A DNA stretch of 51,461 nucleotides from Nonomuraea lactucae (GTDB lineage Bacteria > Actinomycetota > Actinomycetes > Streptosporangiales > Streptosporangiaceae), in the NCBI RefSeq assembly GCF_003313395.1, contig NZ_QNFZ01000288.1, positions 1-51,461 on the forward strand. Reading direction: 5' to 3'. Shown here piece after piece: positions 24,241 to 32,824 of the stretch. Both the position numbers and the translations under genes were made by a program. Numbering within the stretch: the first letter of the stretch is position 1; every line of letters starts with the position of its first letter. The notes beneath the pieces were generated by a model. It was not told the DNA's origin and made no database searches. It was given only the letters and a program-made list of their open reading frames with translations.

Positions 24241-25019
24241 GCCTGCTCCTCCGGTGTGTGGTGGCCGTCGGATTCCTGGACGAACGTCTCGATGCCGCGC
24301 TGCCAGTCGCCGTCGGCCAGGCAGCGTTCGATCGCGGCGAGTTCGATGCGGATGCCACGGGACAGATCCGTCTCCTCACCGAGGTCCACGGCCTGCTTGG
24401 TGAGGGCGAGGGCGAGAGCCGGCACCTTGGCGATGGTCTCGGCGATCTCCTGGCCGGCCGCCTGCAACTGCTCGGCATCGATGACCCGGGCCACCAGGCC
24501 CAGGCCGAGTGCCTCCTGAACGGACATCGCCCGGTTGGTGAACAGCAACTCCTTGGCGCGCCGCTTGCCGATCACCCGCTGCAGGCGCTGGGTGGCGCCG
24601 ACCGTTCCCCAGTGCGCCTCGGGGAAGCGGAAGGTGGTCTCGGTGGCGGCGATGATGAAGTCGCACGACATGGCGATCTCGCCGCCGGATCCCACGACGG
24701 ACCCGTGGACCAGGGCGACGACGGGCTTGGCGCAGCGCTCGATCGCTTCGTACGCGGCGAAGGAGGCGAGCCGCCGCCGACGGACCCACGCCGCGTCCCG
24801 CCCCTGCCGCTCTTTGAGGTCGGCCCCGGCGCAGAAGGCCGGACCGCTGGCGGTGACCAGTACCGCGCGGACACTGCTGTCCGCGTCGAGCCGTTCGAAG
24901 GTCTCCCGCAACGCGAGGCACATCGGCAGGTTCAACGCGTTGCGCGCCTCCGGCCGGTTCAGCACGACGCGGGCGATGCCATCGGTACGGTGGAGCAGGA
25001 CCGGTGGTTCCTCGGACAT
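24231..25019 (-). CDS. Enoyl-CoA hydratase/isomerase family protein
   Basis: This is a 262-residue crotonase-fold enzyme. The oxyanion-hole segments are FCAGADLKERQG near residue 65 and GSVVGSGGEIAMSCDFIIA near residue 108, followed by FRFPEAHWGTVGATQRL, where one catalytic Glu lies in PEAH. It acts on acyl-CoA intermediates by hydration, isomerisation or C-C cleavage. It lies 2 bp after the CoA-transferase gene and overlaps the ligase gene. A second crotonase sits three genes upstream in this operon, so the two probably do different steps. Confidence 0.88.
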   Translation of the reverse strand: MSEEPPVLLHRTDGIARVVLNRPEARNALNLPMCLALRETFERLDADSSVRAVLVTASGPAFCAGADLKERQGRDAAWVRRRRLASFAAYEAIERCAKPVVALVHGSVVGSGGEIAMSCDFIIAATETTFRFPEAHWGTVGATQRLQRVIGKRRAKELLFTNRAMSVQEALGLGLVARVIDAEQLQAAGQEIAETIAKVPALALALTKQAVDLGEETDLSRGIRIELAAIERCLADGDWQRGIETFVQESDGHHTPEEQAWN

Positions 25020-25021
25020 GA

Positions 25022-26221
25022 CTAGATCACCCCTGCCGTGCGAAGTTCCGCGATCTGAGCCTCGTCAAGGCCGAGATCCTCCTTGAGGACGCGCTCGGTG
25101 TCCGCTCCGATCAGCGGCGGGGTGGAGATCTCCGGTATCTCCGCTCCGATGACCCGCAGTGGCGTCCGCAGCGCGGGGAAGGACCCTTCGGTGGGGTGCG
25201 TGAAACGGCCTACCAGGTCCCTGGCGGTCGTATGAGGATCGTGCAGCACCTCACGGACGGTGTTCACCTCACCGGCCGGGACATCCGCCAGCCGCAGCGC
25301 CTCCGCGAGCGAGGCACGGTCGCGGAGCGAGATGGCCTGGCGCAGCGCGTCGCTGATCCGGACCCGCGCGGCGAGCCGTCCGGCGTTGCTGAGAAGGGAC
25401 TCGTCGGCGGCCAGCTCGTCCAGTCGCAGGACGCGGCAGAGGGGGATCCAGTGCTGGTCCCCGGCGCTGATGTGCAGCCAGCGGCCGTCGGCGCACTGGA
25501 ACGCCTCGGACGGCACTCGCCCGGGATGCGCGGTGCCGGCACGGCCGGTGTCCTCGTCATGGACGAAGAGGCGAGCCGCGGCGAGAGCGAGCAGGCTGAC
25601 CTGCACGTCCATCATCGCCACGTCCAGGTGGCAGCCTCGTCCATCTCGTCCGGCGGAACGCCCCGCGAGGCCCGCCAGCGAGGCGATGACGGCCCACAGC
25701 CCGGAGGTCAGGTCGGAGACCGGTACGCCGGCCTTGGCGGGCGGGCCGTCGGGATGACCGGTGAGCGCGATGATGCCGGAAAGTGCCTGAAAGATCGTGT
25801 CGTATCCCTTGCGGGCGCTGTAAGGGCCCGCCTGGCCGAACCCTGTGAGGGACACGTATACCAGGCCGGGATTGTCGAAGGCGAGGGTCTCGTAGCCGAG
25901 GCCCATCTTCTCCATCGTGCCCGGGAGGAAGTTCTCCATCACCACGTCGGCCCGGCGGGCGAGTTCGCGGGCCATCTTCTGGCCACGGTGGTCCTTGAGG
26001 TTCAAGGTGACGGATCGCTTGCCCCGGTTGAAGGCGAAGAAGTAGGCGCTCTCTCCGTGCGGCAGACGGGGCTCGAAGCGGCGCGTCTCGTCACCGACGG
26101 ACGGGCGCTCGATCTTGATCACCGTGGCGCCGAGCTCCGCGAGGATCTGGGTCGCCATCGGCCCGGCCAGCACGCGCGTGAAGTCGAGGACGGTGATGCC
26201 GTCAAGCGGCTTGATCGCCAT
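25022..26221 (-). CDS. CaiB/BaiF family CoA-transferase
   Basis: This is a 399-residue class III CoA-transferase. Hallmarks are the N-terminal LDGITVLDFTRVLAGPMATQILAELGATVIKIERP, the RGKRSVTLNLKD segment, NFLPGTMEKMGLGYE, and the catalytic Asp in VPVSDLTSG. These enzymes move CoA between carboxylic acids through an aspartyl-CoA intermediate. The ATG at 26221 shares its last base with the upstream TGA; a GTG three bases earlier is also possible. Having both a ligase and a CoA-transferase suggests two acids are activated or CoA is recycled within the pathway. Confidence 0.88.
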   Translation of the reverse strand: MAIKPLDGITVLDFTRVLAGPMATQILAELGATVIKIERPSVGDETRRFEPRLPHGESAYFFAFNRGKRSVTLNLKDHRGQKMARELARRADVVMENFLPGTMEKMGLGYETLAFDNPGLVYVSLTGFGQAGPYSARKGYDTIFQALSGIIALTGHPDGPPAKAGVPVSDLTSGLWAVIASLAGLAGRSAGRDGRGCHLDVAMMDVQVSLLALAAARLFVHDEDTGRAGTAHPGRVPSEAFQCADGRWLHISAGDQHWIPLCRVLRLDELAADESLLSNAGRLAARVRISDALRQAISLRDRASLAEALRLADVPAGEVNTVREVLHDPHTTARDLVGRFTHPTEGSFPALRTPLRVIGAEIPEISTPPLIGADTERVLKEDLGLDEAQIAELRTAGVI

Positions 26222-26979
26222 CACCCCCGGAAGCCGCGCATGATCGCGTTGACGTCGCGTCCGGCCTGCATCGCCTGCTCGTACGGGAGGTCGGCCACCC
26301 GGTAGTACAGGTCCTTGGTGGCGGCCATGGCTCTCGGATTCACCGCCGCCCAGGCGGAAGCGATCTCCAGGCCCGCGTCCAGCGCCAGCTTCCGCTCGGT
26401 CACGCGGTTGGCCAGGCCGGCGGCCTGCGCCTCGGCGGCGTTGAGCAGGCGGCCGGTGCTGATCATCTCGAAGGCCAGCTTGCGGCCGATCTGCCGCTGC
26501 AGACCGGTCATCACCACGGCGGGGACGAGCGAGTGGCGCAGCTCGGGATAGCCGAAGACCAGATCGTCGGCGGCCACCATCATGTCGCAGCCGATGGCCA
26601 GTCCAGCGCCGCCGCCGACGGCCGCGCCTTGGACGACCGAGACGATGGGTTTGCGCAGCCGCTGGAGCAGCATCTGGGTCCGGGTGGTCAGGTCGGCGCG
26701 CCGCACTACCGCGTGCCGGCTCTCCGGGGTCAGCTGGGCGAACTCCGACAGGTCGGCGCCGGCGCAGAAGGCGCGCCCCTCGCCGGCCAGGACCACGGCA
26801 CGAACCGTGTCGTCCTCGTCGGCGGCGCGCAGGGCGTCGTACAGGGCGCGCGTGAGCGCGGTGTTCAGGGCGTTGAGCTTGTCCGGCCGGTTCAAGCGCA
26901 TGATCCGGACCGCGTCGAGGTCCTCGACCAGCAGGACCGTCTCGCTCGTCGTCTCCTCAGGCGTCGGGGCCTCAGGCAT
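26221..26979 (-). CDS. Enoyl-CoA hydratase/isomerase family protein (second)
   Basis: This is a 252-residue crotonase-fold protein with FCAGADLSEFAQL (oxyanion loop one), QGAAVGGGAGLAIGCDMMVAAD (oxyanion loop two) and FGYPELRHSLVPAVVMTGL. The last motif departs from typical hydratases, where a second Glu sits in a GxPGxGGTQ segment; here it reads LVPAVVMT, more like isomerases or dehalogenases. It overlaps the lyase gene by 8 bp and the CoA-transferase gene by its stop codon, so all are one transcript. Confidence 0.87.
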   Translation of the reverse strand: MPEAPTPEETTSETVLLVEDLDAVRIMRLNRPDKLNALNTALTRALYDALRAADEDDTVRAVVLAGEGRAFCAGADLSEFAQLTPESRHAVVRRADLTTRTQMLLQRLRKPIVSVVQGAAVGGGAGLAIGCDMMVAADDLVFGYPELRHSLVPAVVMTGLQRQIGRKLAFEMISTGRLLNAAEAQAAGLANRVTERKLALDAGLEIASAWAAVNPRAMAATKDLYYRVADLPYEQAMQAGRDVNAIMRGFRG

Positions 26980-27916
26980 GGGTCGCCACCGCCCGGGGCC
27001 CGGCCGCGAAACCGGCGCGGGCCACCATGCTGTGCAACGGGCGGCCCAGCGCTTCCTCGCACATCCGGGAAGCGTTCATCACCGCGTCGAGGTCCAGTCC
27101 CGTGTCCTCCCCCATGGCCTCAAGCAGGTTCACCAGATCCTCGGTCGCCACGTTGCCGGTGAGGCCCTGGCCGTACTGGATCCGCGCGGGGTGGCCGCCG
27201 ACGCCCCCGAAGGAGCTGTCGAAGTGGCGGCAGCCGGCGTCCAGCGCTGCGACGCAGTTCGCCAGAGCCGAACCCCGGGTGTTGTGAAAATGCGCCACCA
27301 GGGGCAGGCCGGGGTTCTCGAAGGTCAGGCGGCGGAAGAGCGCGTCCACCGCCGGTGGGGTCGCCATGCCGGTGGTGTCGCCCAGCGTCACCACGTCGAT
27401 GCCCAGTTCCGCGAAGCGCGTCACGTCCTCGGCGACGCGACCGGGGTCGACCGCGCCCTCGAACGGGCACCCGAAGGCGACCGAGATGACACCGACCAGC
27501 CGGAAGCGTCCCGCGGCCAGCCGCACCATCTCACCGATGTTCTCCCACTGCCGCACCCGATTGGTGCGCAGGTTGCGCTCGGTGTGGGATTCGGTGGCCG
27601 AGACCAGCAGGCTGAGTTCGTCCGCGCCGTGCCCGGCGTCCAGGTCGTCGATCGCGCGCCGCACCGCACGCGGGTTGGGGCAGGTCGCCTTGAACGCCAC
27701 CCCGTCGGACCGGTGGAGGCCCGCCAGAACGTCGCTCGCGTCGCGGAAGGCCGGAACATGCGCCGGATTGCTGTAGCTGGTCGCCTCGATGCGCCGGAAC
27801 CCGGCTGCGGTGAAGGCGTCAAACAACGCCAGTTTGGTTTCGGTCGGCACGAAAACGTCTTCATGCTGTAGCCCGTCACGGGCAAAGCACTCGCATATCG
27901 TGACCCGATCGGCCAT
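26972..27916 (-). CDS. HMG-CoA lyase-like DRE-TIM enzyme
   Basis: This is a 314-residue lyase of the HMGL-like TIM-barrel family, first gene of the leftward operon. RDGLQ near residue 15 and HFHNTRG near residue 205 supply the catalytic Arg/Asp and metal His ligands. The family's GCPY active-site loop is instead GGHPARIQYGQGLTGNVATED, so the catalytic Cys is replaced and the loop is four residues longer. It probably cleaves a 3-hydroxy-3-methyl-acyl-CoA other than HMG-CoA. The ATG at 27916 has GGAGGTGG about seven bases upstream; a GTG at 27922 is also possible. Confidence 0.85.
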   Translation of the reverse strand: MADRVTICECFARDGLQHEDVFVPTETKLALFDAFTAAGFRRIEATSYSNPAHVPAFRDASDVLAGLHRSDGVAFKATCPNPRAVRRAIDDLDAGHGADELSLLVSATESHTERNLRTNRVRQWENIGEMVRLAAGRFRLVGVISVAFGCPFEGAVDPGRVAEDVTRFAELGIDVVTLGDTTGMATPPAVDALFRRLTFENPGLPLVAHFHNTRGSALANCVAALDAGCRHFDSSFGGVGGHPARIQYGQGLTGNVATEDLVNLLEAMGEDTGLDLDAVMNASRMCEEALGRPLHSMVARAGFAAGPRAVATHA

Positions 27917-27946
27917 GCTCACACCACCTCCAGGTTGTCACCTACA

Positions 27947-27977
27947 GGTGTACCCGCCAGTGTTGATTAAGTCAACA
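27947..27977 (-). promoter_or_regulatory. Catabolic operon promoter with MarR-type operator M3
   Basis: TGTTGA-TTAAG-TCAACA (27961-27977) is a perfect inverted repeat. On the minus strand it contains TTGACT, which is 17 bp from TACACC (27952-27947), giving a good -35/-10 pair for the lyase-first operon. Binding here would block the -35. The marR gene ends just beyond it. Confidence 0.75.
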
Positions 27978-28006
27978 CAGGTCGTGATCGGCGACCGGGA
28001 GAGTGA

Positions 28007-28504
28007 TCAGCGCTGTTCGGCCCGCTCAAGGGCGCGAGCGAGCGTCGCCAGCTTGGTGAGCGCGGAGTCGAGAACCTCCTGCTCCTGCGGCGTGAGACAG
28101 GTGAGAAAGGCGTCGTTGCGCTCGTTCGCGGCTGCGATCAGACCCCCGTACAGAGTCAGCCCACGCCGGGTGAGGGCCAGCTGGGTGGTCCGGCCGGCAC
28201 CGTTCGCGCGCTGCACCACACCACGTTCGACCAGCTTGGTCACCATGCGGCTCATCTGGCCCTTGTCCAGCGCGGCGCGCCGGGCGAGCTGGTTGAGCGT
28301 CAGCGGAGCCTCCGCCCCCAGCAGCGCGATGGTCCGCCACTCGCCCAAGCTCACGTCGAACTCGCGGCGATAGTGCAGCGCGGCGCTCCGCGACATCGAA
28401 TTCGCGACGCTGTGCAGGCGATACGACAGGATCTCGCTGATCGGCAGGATCGTTCGCGTCTCACCCGCGGGCGCTGCGACCGCGCGCCGTCCGCTCATGG
28501 TCAC
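28007..28504 (-). CDS. MarR family transcriptional regulator
   Basis: This is a 165-residue regulator. The winged helix-turn-helix is clear: VSLGEWRTIALLGAEAPLTLNQLARRAALDKGQMSRMVTKLVERGVVQR followed by the wing RTTQLALTRRG. Long N- and C-terminal helices form the dimer interface as in MarR/SlyA proteins. Start is GTG at 28504 or ATG at 28498; GGGGGTGAG precedes both. It lies between the leftward catabolic operon and the divergent dehydrogenase gene, with TGTTGA-N5-WCAACA repeats on both sides, so it most likely represses both until a pathway ligand binds. Confidence 0.92.
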   Translation of the reverse strand: MTMSGRRAVAAPAGETRTILPISEILSYRLHSVANSMSRSAALHYRREFDVSLGEWRTIALLGAEAPLTLNQLARRAALDKGQMSRMVTKLVERGVVQRANGAGRTTQLALTRRGLTLYGGLIAAANERNDAFLTCLTPQEQEVLDSALTKLATLARALERAEQR

Positions 28505-28699
28505 GGCTCACCCCCATTGGCATCCGTTGACTTGACTTCGTCATCGTAACCGAGCCGCTCCGCCCGTCCGCCAACCAGCGGAAGTACGGACTATCCACCG
28601 AATCAAGGGCCTTAAGTGGACAATCCGCCACATTGCCCGGCATTCTCCCAGCATGGTCCACTCAATCCACCGGCCAAACGTACTGGACGACGGCTCGGC

Positions 28700-28730
28700 T
28701 GTTGACATTTACAACACCCAGCCGGACACT
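28700..28730 (+). promoter_or_regulatory. Aldehyde dehydrogenase promoter with MarR-type operator M4
   Basis: TGTTGA-CATTT-ACAACA (28700-28716) overlaps a consensus -35, TTGACA (28702-28707). This is followed after 17 bp by GACACT (28725-28730). The arrangement copies that of site M2 before the M14 gene. The start codon is about 60 bp downstream. Confidence 0.72.
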
Positions 28731-28788
28731 CATCCAAGGAGCAGGGTAGCCACCGTACGGCGCGCAGCCTTGGAGTGGAAGTGAGAAC

Positions 28789-30267
28789 GTGAGCCATCAG
28801 ACAGTCCCCAGCCGGAGCTCCGCCGACGGGCGGCCACCCGCGACTCTGCTTGTCGACGGCACCTGGCGCTCGGCCGACACATGCTTCGACGTGGTCGACC
28901 CCGCCACGCTGGAGGTCATCGGCCGGGCGGCCGACGCGGCACCGCCGGATGCGCGGGAGGCGCTTGACGCCGCGAGCGCGGCCTTCCCGGGATGGCGGTC
29001 GGTGCCGGCCGAGGAACGAGCGGCCCACCTGCGCATCGCCGCGGGGGAGATCCGGAACCGGGCCGATCACCTGGCCGACCTGCTCACCCGGGAGAACGGC
29101 AAGCCACTTGCCGAGGCCCGGGGTGAGGTCCTGGCCAGTGCCCGCATGCTGGACTGGAGCGCCGAGGAAGGGCGCAGGACGTACGGACGGGTGACACCAC
29201 CGGCCGCGAACGGCCCCGGACTCGTCCTGAAGGCCCCGGTAGGCCCCACACTCGCGATCACCCCGTGGAACTTCCCGGCGAGCATGCTGGCGCGCAAGCT
29301 CGGCCTCGCGCTCGCCGCCGGCGCGCCGATCATCGCCAAGCCCGCCGAGCAGACGCCGCTGATCGCCGCCGCCCTCGTCCATATCCTCCAGGAGACCGGC
29401 CTGCCCACCGGCGTCCTCCAGCTCCTCACCACTTCCCGGCCGGCCGAGGTCGTGGGAGCGCTGCTGGAGGACAGGCGGTTGCGCAAGCTCAGCTTCACCG
29501 GCTCGACCGAGGTAGGTCTCGGCCTCGTCCGCGGCACCGGCGGGTGGCTACGCCGGATCTCCTTGGAGATGGGCGGCCACTCTCCGGCGATCGTGTGCGC
29601 CGACGCCGACCTGGCAGCCGCCGCGGCGGGCGTGGCAGCGGCCAAGTTCACCAACGCGGGCCAGAGTTGCACGGCGATCAACCGCCTCTACGTGCATCGC
29701 GAGGTCCACGACGAGTTCCTGTCCCTGCTCCTGGACAAGGTGGCCGCCCTCAAGCTGGGACACGGCGCCGCGCCGGGCACCACCACCGGGCCGTTGATCG
29801 ACCAGTACGGGCTGGCCAAGGTCGAGCGCCACGTGCGCGACGCGGTCGCCCACGGCGCGAGGGCTCAGACCGGTGGACGGCAGTGGATCCCGGACCGGGC
29901 CGAGCTCAAAGGCGCCTTCTACGAGCCGACCATCCTCACCGGCGTCGACGACACCATGCAGATCTGCCGCGAGGAGACTTTCGGACCGGTGCTGCCCGTC
30001 CACGTCGTCGACGACGACCAGGAGGCCGTCGACCGGGCCAACGACACCGACTACGGTCTGGCCGCCTACGCCTTCGCCACGGACTTCCGGCGGATCTGGA
30101 AGATCGTCGATGGCTTGAACTTCGGAATCATCGGAATCAACGAACCCGCCCCGGTCCGCCCGGAGCTGCCCTTCGGCGGGATGAAGAACAGCGGCCAGGA
30201 ACGTGAGGGCGGCAGTGAGGGCATCGAGGCGTACCTGGAGACCAAGTCGGTCGCCTTCAAGCTGTAG
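28789..30267 (+). CDS. NAD(P)-dependent aldehyde dehydrogenase (succinate-semialdehyde type)
   Basis: This 492-residue enzyme has the full family set: PWNFPASMLARKLGLALAAGAPIIAKPAEQTP (cofactor site), FTGSTEVG, the general base Glu in LEMGGHSP, the nucleophile Cys in FTNAGQSCTAINR, and EETFGPVLPV. The pattern is closest to succinate- or other semialdehyde dehydrogenases. It begins with GTG, preceded by a GGAAG box. Next to a class III aminotransferase it should oxidise the aldehyde made by transamination of an omega-amine. The MarR-type operator lies in its promoter. Confidence 0.9.
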   Translation: MSHQTVPSRSSADGRPPATLLVDGTWRSADTCFDVVDPATLEVIGRAADAAPPDAREALDAASAAFPGWRSVPAEERAAHLRIAAGEIRNRADHLADLLTRENGKPLAEARGEVLASARMLDWSAEEGRRTYGRVTPPAANGPGLVLKAPVGPTLAITPWNFPASMLARKLGLALAAGAPIIAKPAEQTPLIAAALVHILQETGLPTGVLQLLTTSRPAEVVGALLEDRRLRKLSFTGSTEVGLGLVRGTGGWLRRISLEMGGHSPAIVCADADLAAAAAGVAAAKFTNAGQSCTAINRLYVHREVHDEFLSLLLDKVAALKLGHGAAPGTTTGPLIDQYGLAKVERHVRDAVAHGARAQTGGRQWIPDRAELKGAFYEPTILTGVDDTMQICREETFGPVLPVHVVDDDQEAVDRANDTDYGLAAYAFATDFRRIWKIVDGLNFGIIGINEPAPVRPELPFGGMKNSGQEREGGSEGIEAYLETKSVAFKL

Positions 30268-30362
30268 CCCCCTGCGACGTGACGGCGCCGATCATGCCCC
30301 GCCAGAGCTCCTCATCACCCGGCTCGTCGAGAACGACCGGCAACACGACAGAGGTCACCGAC

Positions 30363-31667
30363 ATGAGGACCGCAAGACCCGCGTCGGACCGGGCACGAGC
30401 CCTCTCCGAGAGCGACACCCGCTGCCTTATCCACCCGCACACCACGATCGGCGCGCCCACCGCTCCCTTGATCTTCGAGCGGGGCGAAGGCGCGCTCCTG
30501 TGGGACGTCGACGGCAACGAGTACCTCGACGGGACCGGCGGGCTGTGGCAGTGCCCGGTCGGGCACGGACGCCGAGAGCTCGCCGAAGTCGCGGCGGAGC
30601 AGATCGCGCGGCTGGAGTTCTACTCATCGTTCGGCGACTACTCCAACGAGCCTTCGATCCGGTTGGCGGAACGGCTCCTGCGACTCGCGCCCGCCGGCAT
30701 GGAACGGGTCTTCTACACCAACGGCGGATCGGAGGGAACCGAGACCGCGATCAAGCTGGCTCGGCTCGCCCAGCACCACGCGGGCACGCCTGAGCGGAAC
30801 ATCATCCTGGCCCGCACCGGCGGGTACCACGGGATGGGCGGCGGCTCGCTCGCCGCCACCGGCATCGACCGGCTCCGCGAGGGATACGGCCCGTTGCTGC
30901 CCGGCATCGAGTTCCTGGCCAAGCCGCACGGCCTCGCGCACGGCGAGCGCGCGGCTGACGTGCTCATCGCCGAGCTCGAGGAACGCGTCGAGCGGATCGG
31001 CCCGGAGCGGATCGCCGCGTTCATCGGCGAGCCGGTCCTCGGCGTCGGCGGCATGGTGCCGCCGCCGGAGGGCTACTGGCCCCGAGTGCGTGAGCTGCTG
31101 CGCAAGCACGACATCCTGCTGATCGCGGACGAGATCGTCACAGCCTTCGGCCGCACCGGCGACTGGTTCGCCTCCCAGCGCTACGGCATCGAGCCCGACC
31201 TCATCGTCACCGCCAAGGGCATCTCCAGCGGGTACATCCCGATGGGCGCCGTCCTGGTCGGCCGGCGCGTCCTGGACCTCGCCGACGGGGCCCTGTTCCT
31301 GCACGGCTTCACCTACAACGGCCACCCGGTGGGCGCGGCGGTCGCCCTGGCCAACCTCGACATCCTGGAGCGCGAAGGGCTGCTGGAACGGGCCAAGACG
31401 GTCGGCCGGCGGATCCTGGACGCTCTCAAGCCCCTTGAGGCTCTGGACCACGTCCTGGAGGTCCGAGGCGTGGGGATGATGCTAGGCGTCGAACTCACCC
31501 CCGGTCACGACTCCTCCGGAGTGCAGGCCGGCGCCCGCGCCGACGGCGTGATCGTCCGCGCCACGGGCACCGGCATCGTGCTCTCCCCACCTTTGGTGAT
31601 CACCGACGAGCAGGTGGACACCCTCATCCACGTCGTGACGGCGCGGATCAAGGCGGTCGGGAGCTGA
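30363..31667 (+). CDS. Class III aminotransferase
   Basis: This is a 434-residue PLP enzyme of the omega-amino acid/polyamine aminotransferase group. Visible parts are TNGGSEGTETAIKLAR (phosphate binding), the GGYHGMGGGSLAATG loop, IADEIVTAFGRTGDWF with the PLP-contacting Asp, and the Schiff-base Lys in TAKGISSGY. The start at 30363 is chosen over a longer frame because the family N-terminus begins there and AGAGG precedes it. It lies 95 bp after the aldehyde dehydrogenase, its natural next enzyme. Substrates could be GABA, polyamines, beta-alanine or an aryl-alkyl amine. Confidence 0.9.
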   Translation: MRTARPASDRARALSESDTRCLIHPHTTIGAPTAPLIFERGEGALLWDVDGNEYLDGTGGLWQCPVGHGRRELAEVAAEQIARLEFYSSFGDYSNEPSIRLAERLLRLAPAGMERVFYTNGGSEGTETAIKLARLAQHHAGTPERNIILARTGGYHGMGGGSLAATGIDRLREGYGPLLPGIEFLAKPHGLAHGERAADVLIAELEERVERIGPERIAAFIGEPVLGVGGMVPPPEGYWPRVRELLRKHDILLIADEIVTAFGRTGDWFASQRYGIEPDLIVTAKGISSGYIPMGAVLVGRRVLDLADGALFLHGFTYNGHPVGAAVALANLDILEREGLLERAKTVGRRILDALKPLEALDHVLEVRGVGMMLGVELTPGHDSSGVQAGARADGVIVRATGTGIVLSPPLVITDEQVDTLIHVVTARIKAVGS

Positions 31668-31764
31668 TCCCGCCCCTCCCCTCGCCTTGCGACCGGCGAA
31701 GTCAACCCGGCCGTTCTTCCTCGGACGCGGACCGGAAACGCATCCAGCACCTGTGGAGGCAGTC

Positions 31765-32817
31765 ATGCAACGAACAAAACTCCTCGCGATCCCACTCGTC
31801 GGGACCGTCATGTCCCTTCTCGCGGCCTGTGGTGGCTCGGCCGGCACCACCGCCACCCCCCAAGCGCTGACGTTCGTGTCGTACGGGGCGGGGGCCTACC
31901 AGAACGGCCAGCAGCAGGCGTGGGTCGACCCGTTCCAGAAGCAGAAGGGTGTCAAGATCACCATCGACGCCCCCTCGGACAACGCGAAGCTCAAGACCAT
32001 GGTCGAGGCCGGCAAGGTCACCTGGGACGTGGTGGACACCGACCCGTTCTTCGCCATGAAGTACTGCGGGAAGTACACCGACACCATCGACGTCGGCGAT
32101 CTGAAGCCGAACTTCCCGCCCGGAACGCTGAGCGACTGCGCTGTCCCGGCGGCCTTCTTCGGGCTGATCTTCATGTACAACACCAATACCTACGGCACGA
32201 ACCCGCCGACCAGACTCGCCGACTTCTTCGACGCGAAGAAGTTCCCCGGCAAGCGGTCCATCAGCGGTTCGATTCCCACCAACGGCCGCCTTGAGGCGGC
32301 CCTCCTGGCCGACGGGGTCGCGCCTGACCAGCTCTACCCGCTGGACATCAAGCGCGCCCTGGAGGTCTACGGCCGGGTCAAGCCCGACATCGCCTTCGCG
32401 CAGACCTATGGCCAGCAGCAACAGACCATGGTCGGAAACCAGGCCGACCTCGCGCTGCTGCCGAGCGCGCGGGCCTACTCGGTGCTGAAGGCCGGCGGCA
32501 CCTCCTGGAAGCCGGTGTGGGACAAGGTGCCGGTGACCTGGGACGCCCTGGTCATCCCCAAGGGCAGCCCGCACAAGGACCTTGCCCAGCAGTTCATCCA
32601 GTTCGCCTCACAGCCCGCGCAGGCGCAGGGCTTCGCCAACCTGTCCGGCATCGGCGCGGCGAACACCGCCGCCACCGGGAGCAGCACGGGGCTGATGGCG
32701 GAGGTCGACCCGTTCACCGCCGAGCGCAAGCCCAAGCAGGTGCTCCTCAACGCCGACTGGTGGGCGCAGAACATCGACAACGTCACGGCGGCCTGGACCA
32801 ACTGGATGTCGGGCTGA
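31765..32817 (+). CDS. ABC transporter substrate-binding lipoprotein (polyamine type)
   Basis: This 350-residue lipoprotein has a signal peptide ending in the lipobox LLAACGG, so it should be anchored outside the membrane. The mature part resembles PotD/spermidine-putrescine and iron-type periplasmic proteins (LTFVSYGAGAYQNGQQQAWVDPF, VTWDVVDTDPFFAMKYC, WDALVIPKGSPHKDLAQQFIQF). GGAGG precedes the ATG at 31765. It is the first of four transporter genes spaced by 7 bp or less, followed by the decarboxylase gene. It gives the import system its specificity, probably for an amine or amino acid. Confidence 0.88.
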   Translation: MQRTKLLAIPLVGTVMSLLAACGGSAGTTATPQALTFVSYGAGAYQNGQQQAWVDPFQKQKGVKITIDAPSDNAKLKTMVEAGKVTWDVVDTDPFFAMKYCGKYTDTIDVGDLKPNFPPGTLSDCAVPAAFFGLIFMYNTNTYGTNPPTRLADFFDAKKFPGKRSISGSIPTNGRLEAALLADGVAPDQLYPLDIKRALEVYGRVKPDIAFAQTYGQQQQTMVGNQADLALLPSARAYSVLKAGGTSWKPVWDKVPVTWDALVIPKGSPHKDLAQQFIQFASQPAQAQGFANLSGIGAANTAATGSSTGLMAEVDPFTAERKPKQVLLNADWWAQNIDNVTAAWTNWMSG

Positions 32818-32824
32818 GTCGCCG

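Noticed and set aside
22768..24519. 583-codon plus-strand frame opposite the acyl-CoA ligase
   Set aside because: The ligase on the minus strand has every family motif; this frame is its antisense shadow.
28525..28545. CGTTGACTTGACTTCG before marR as a further MarR operator
   Set aside because: Only one half-site (GTTGA) is present; the other half is not complementary.
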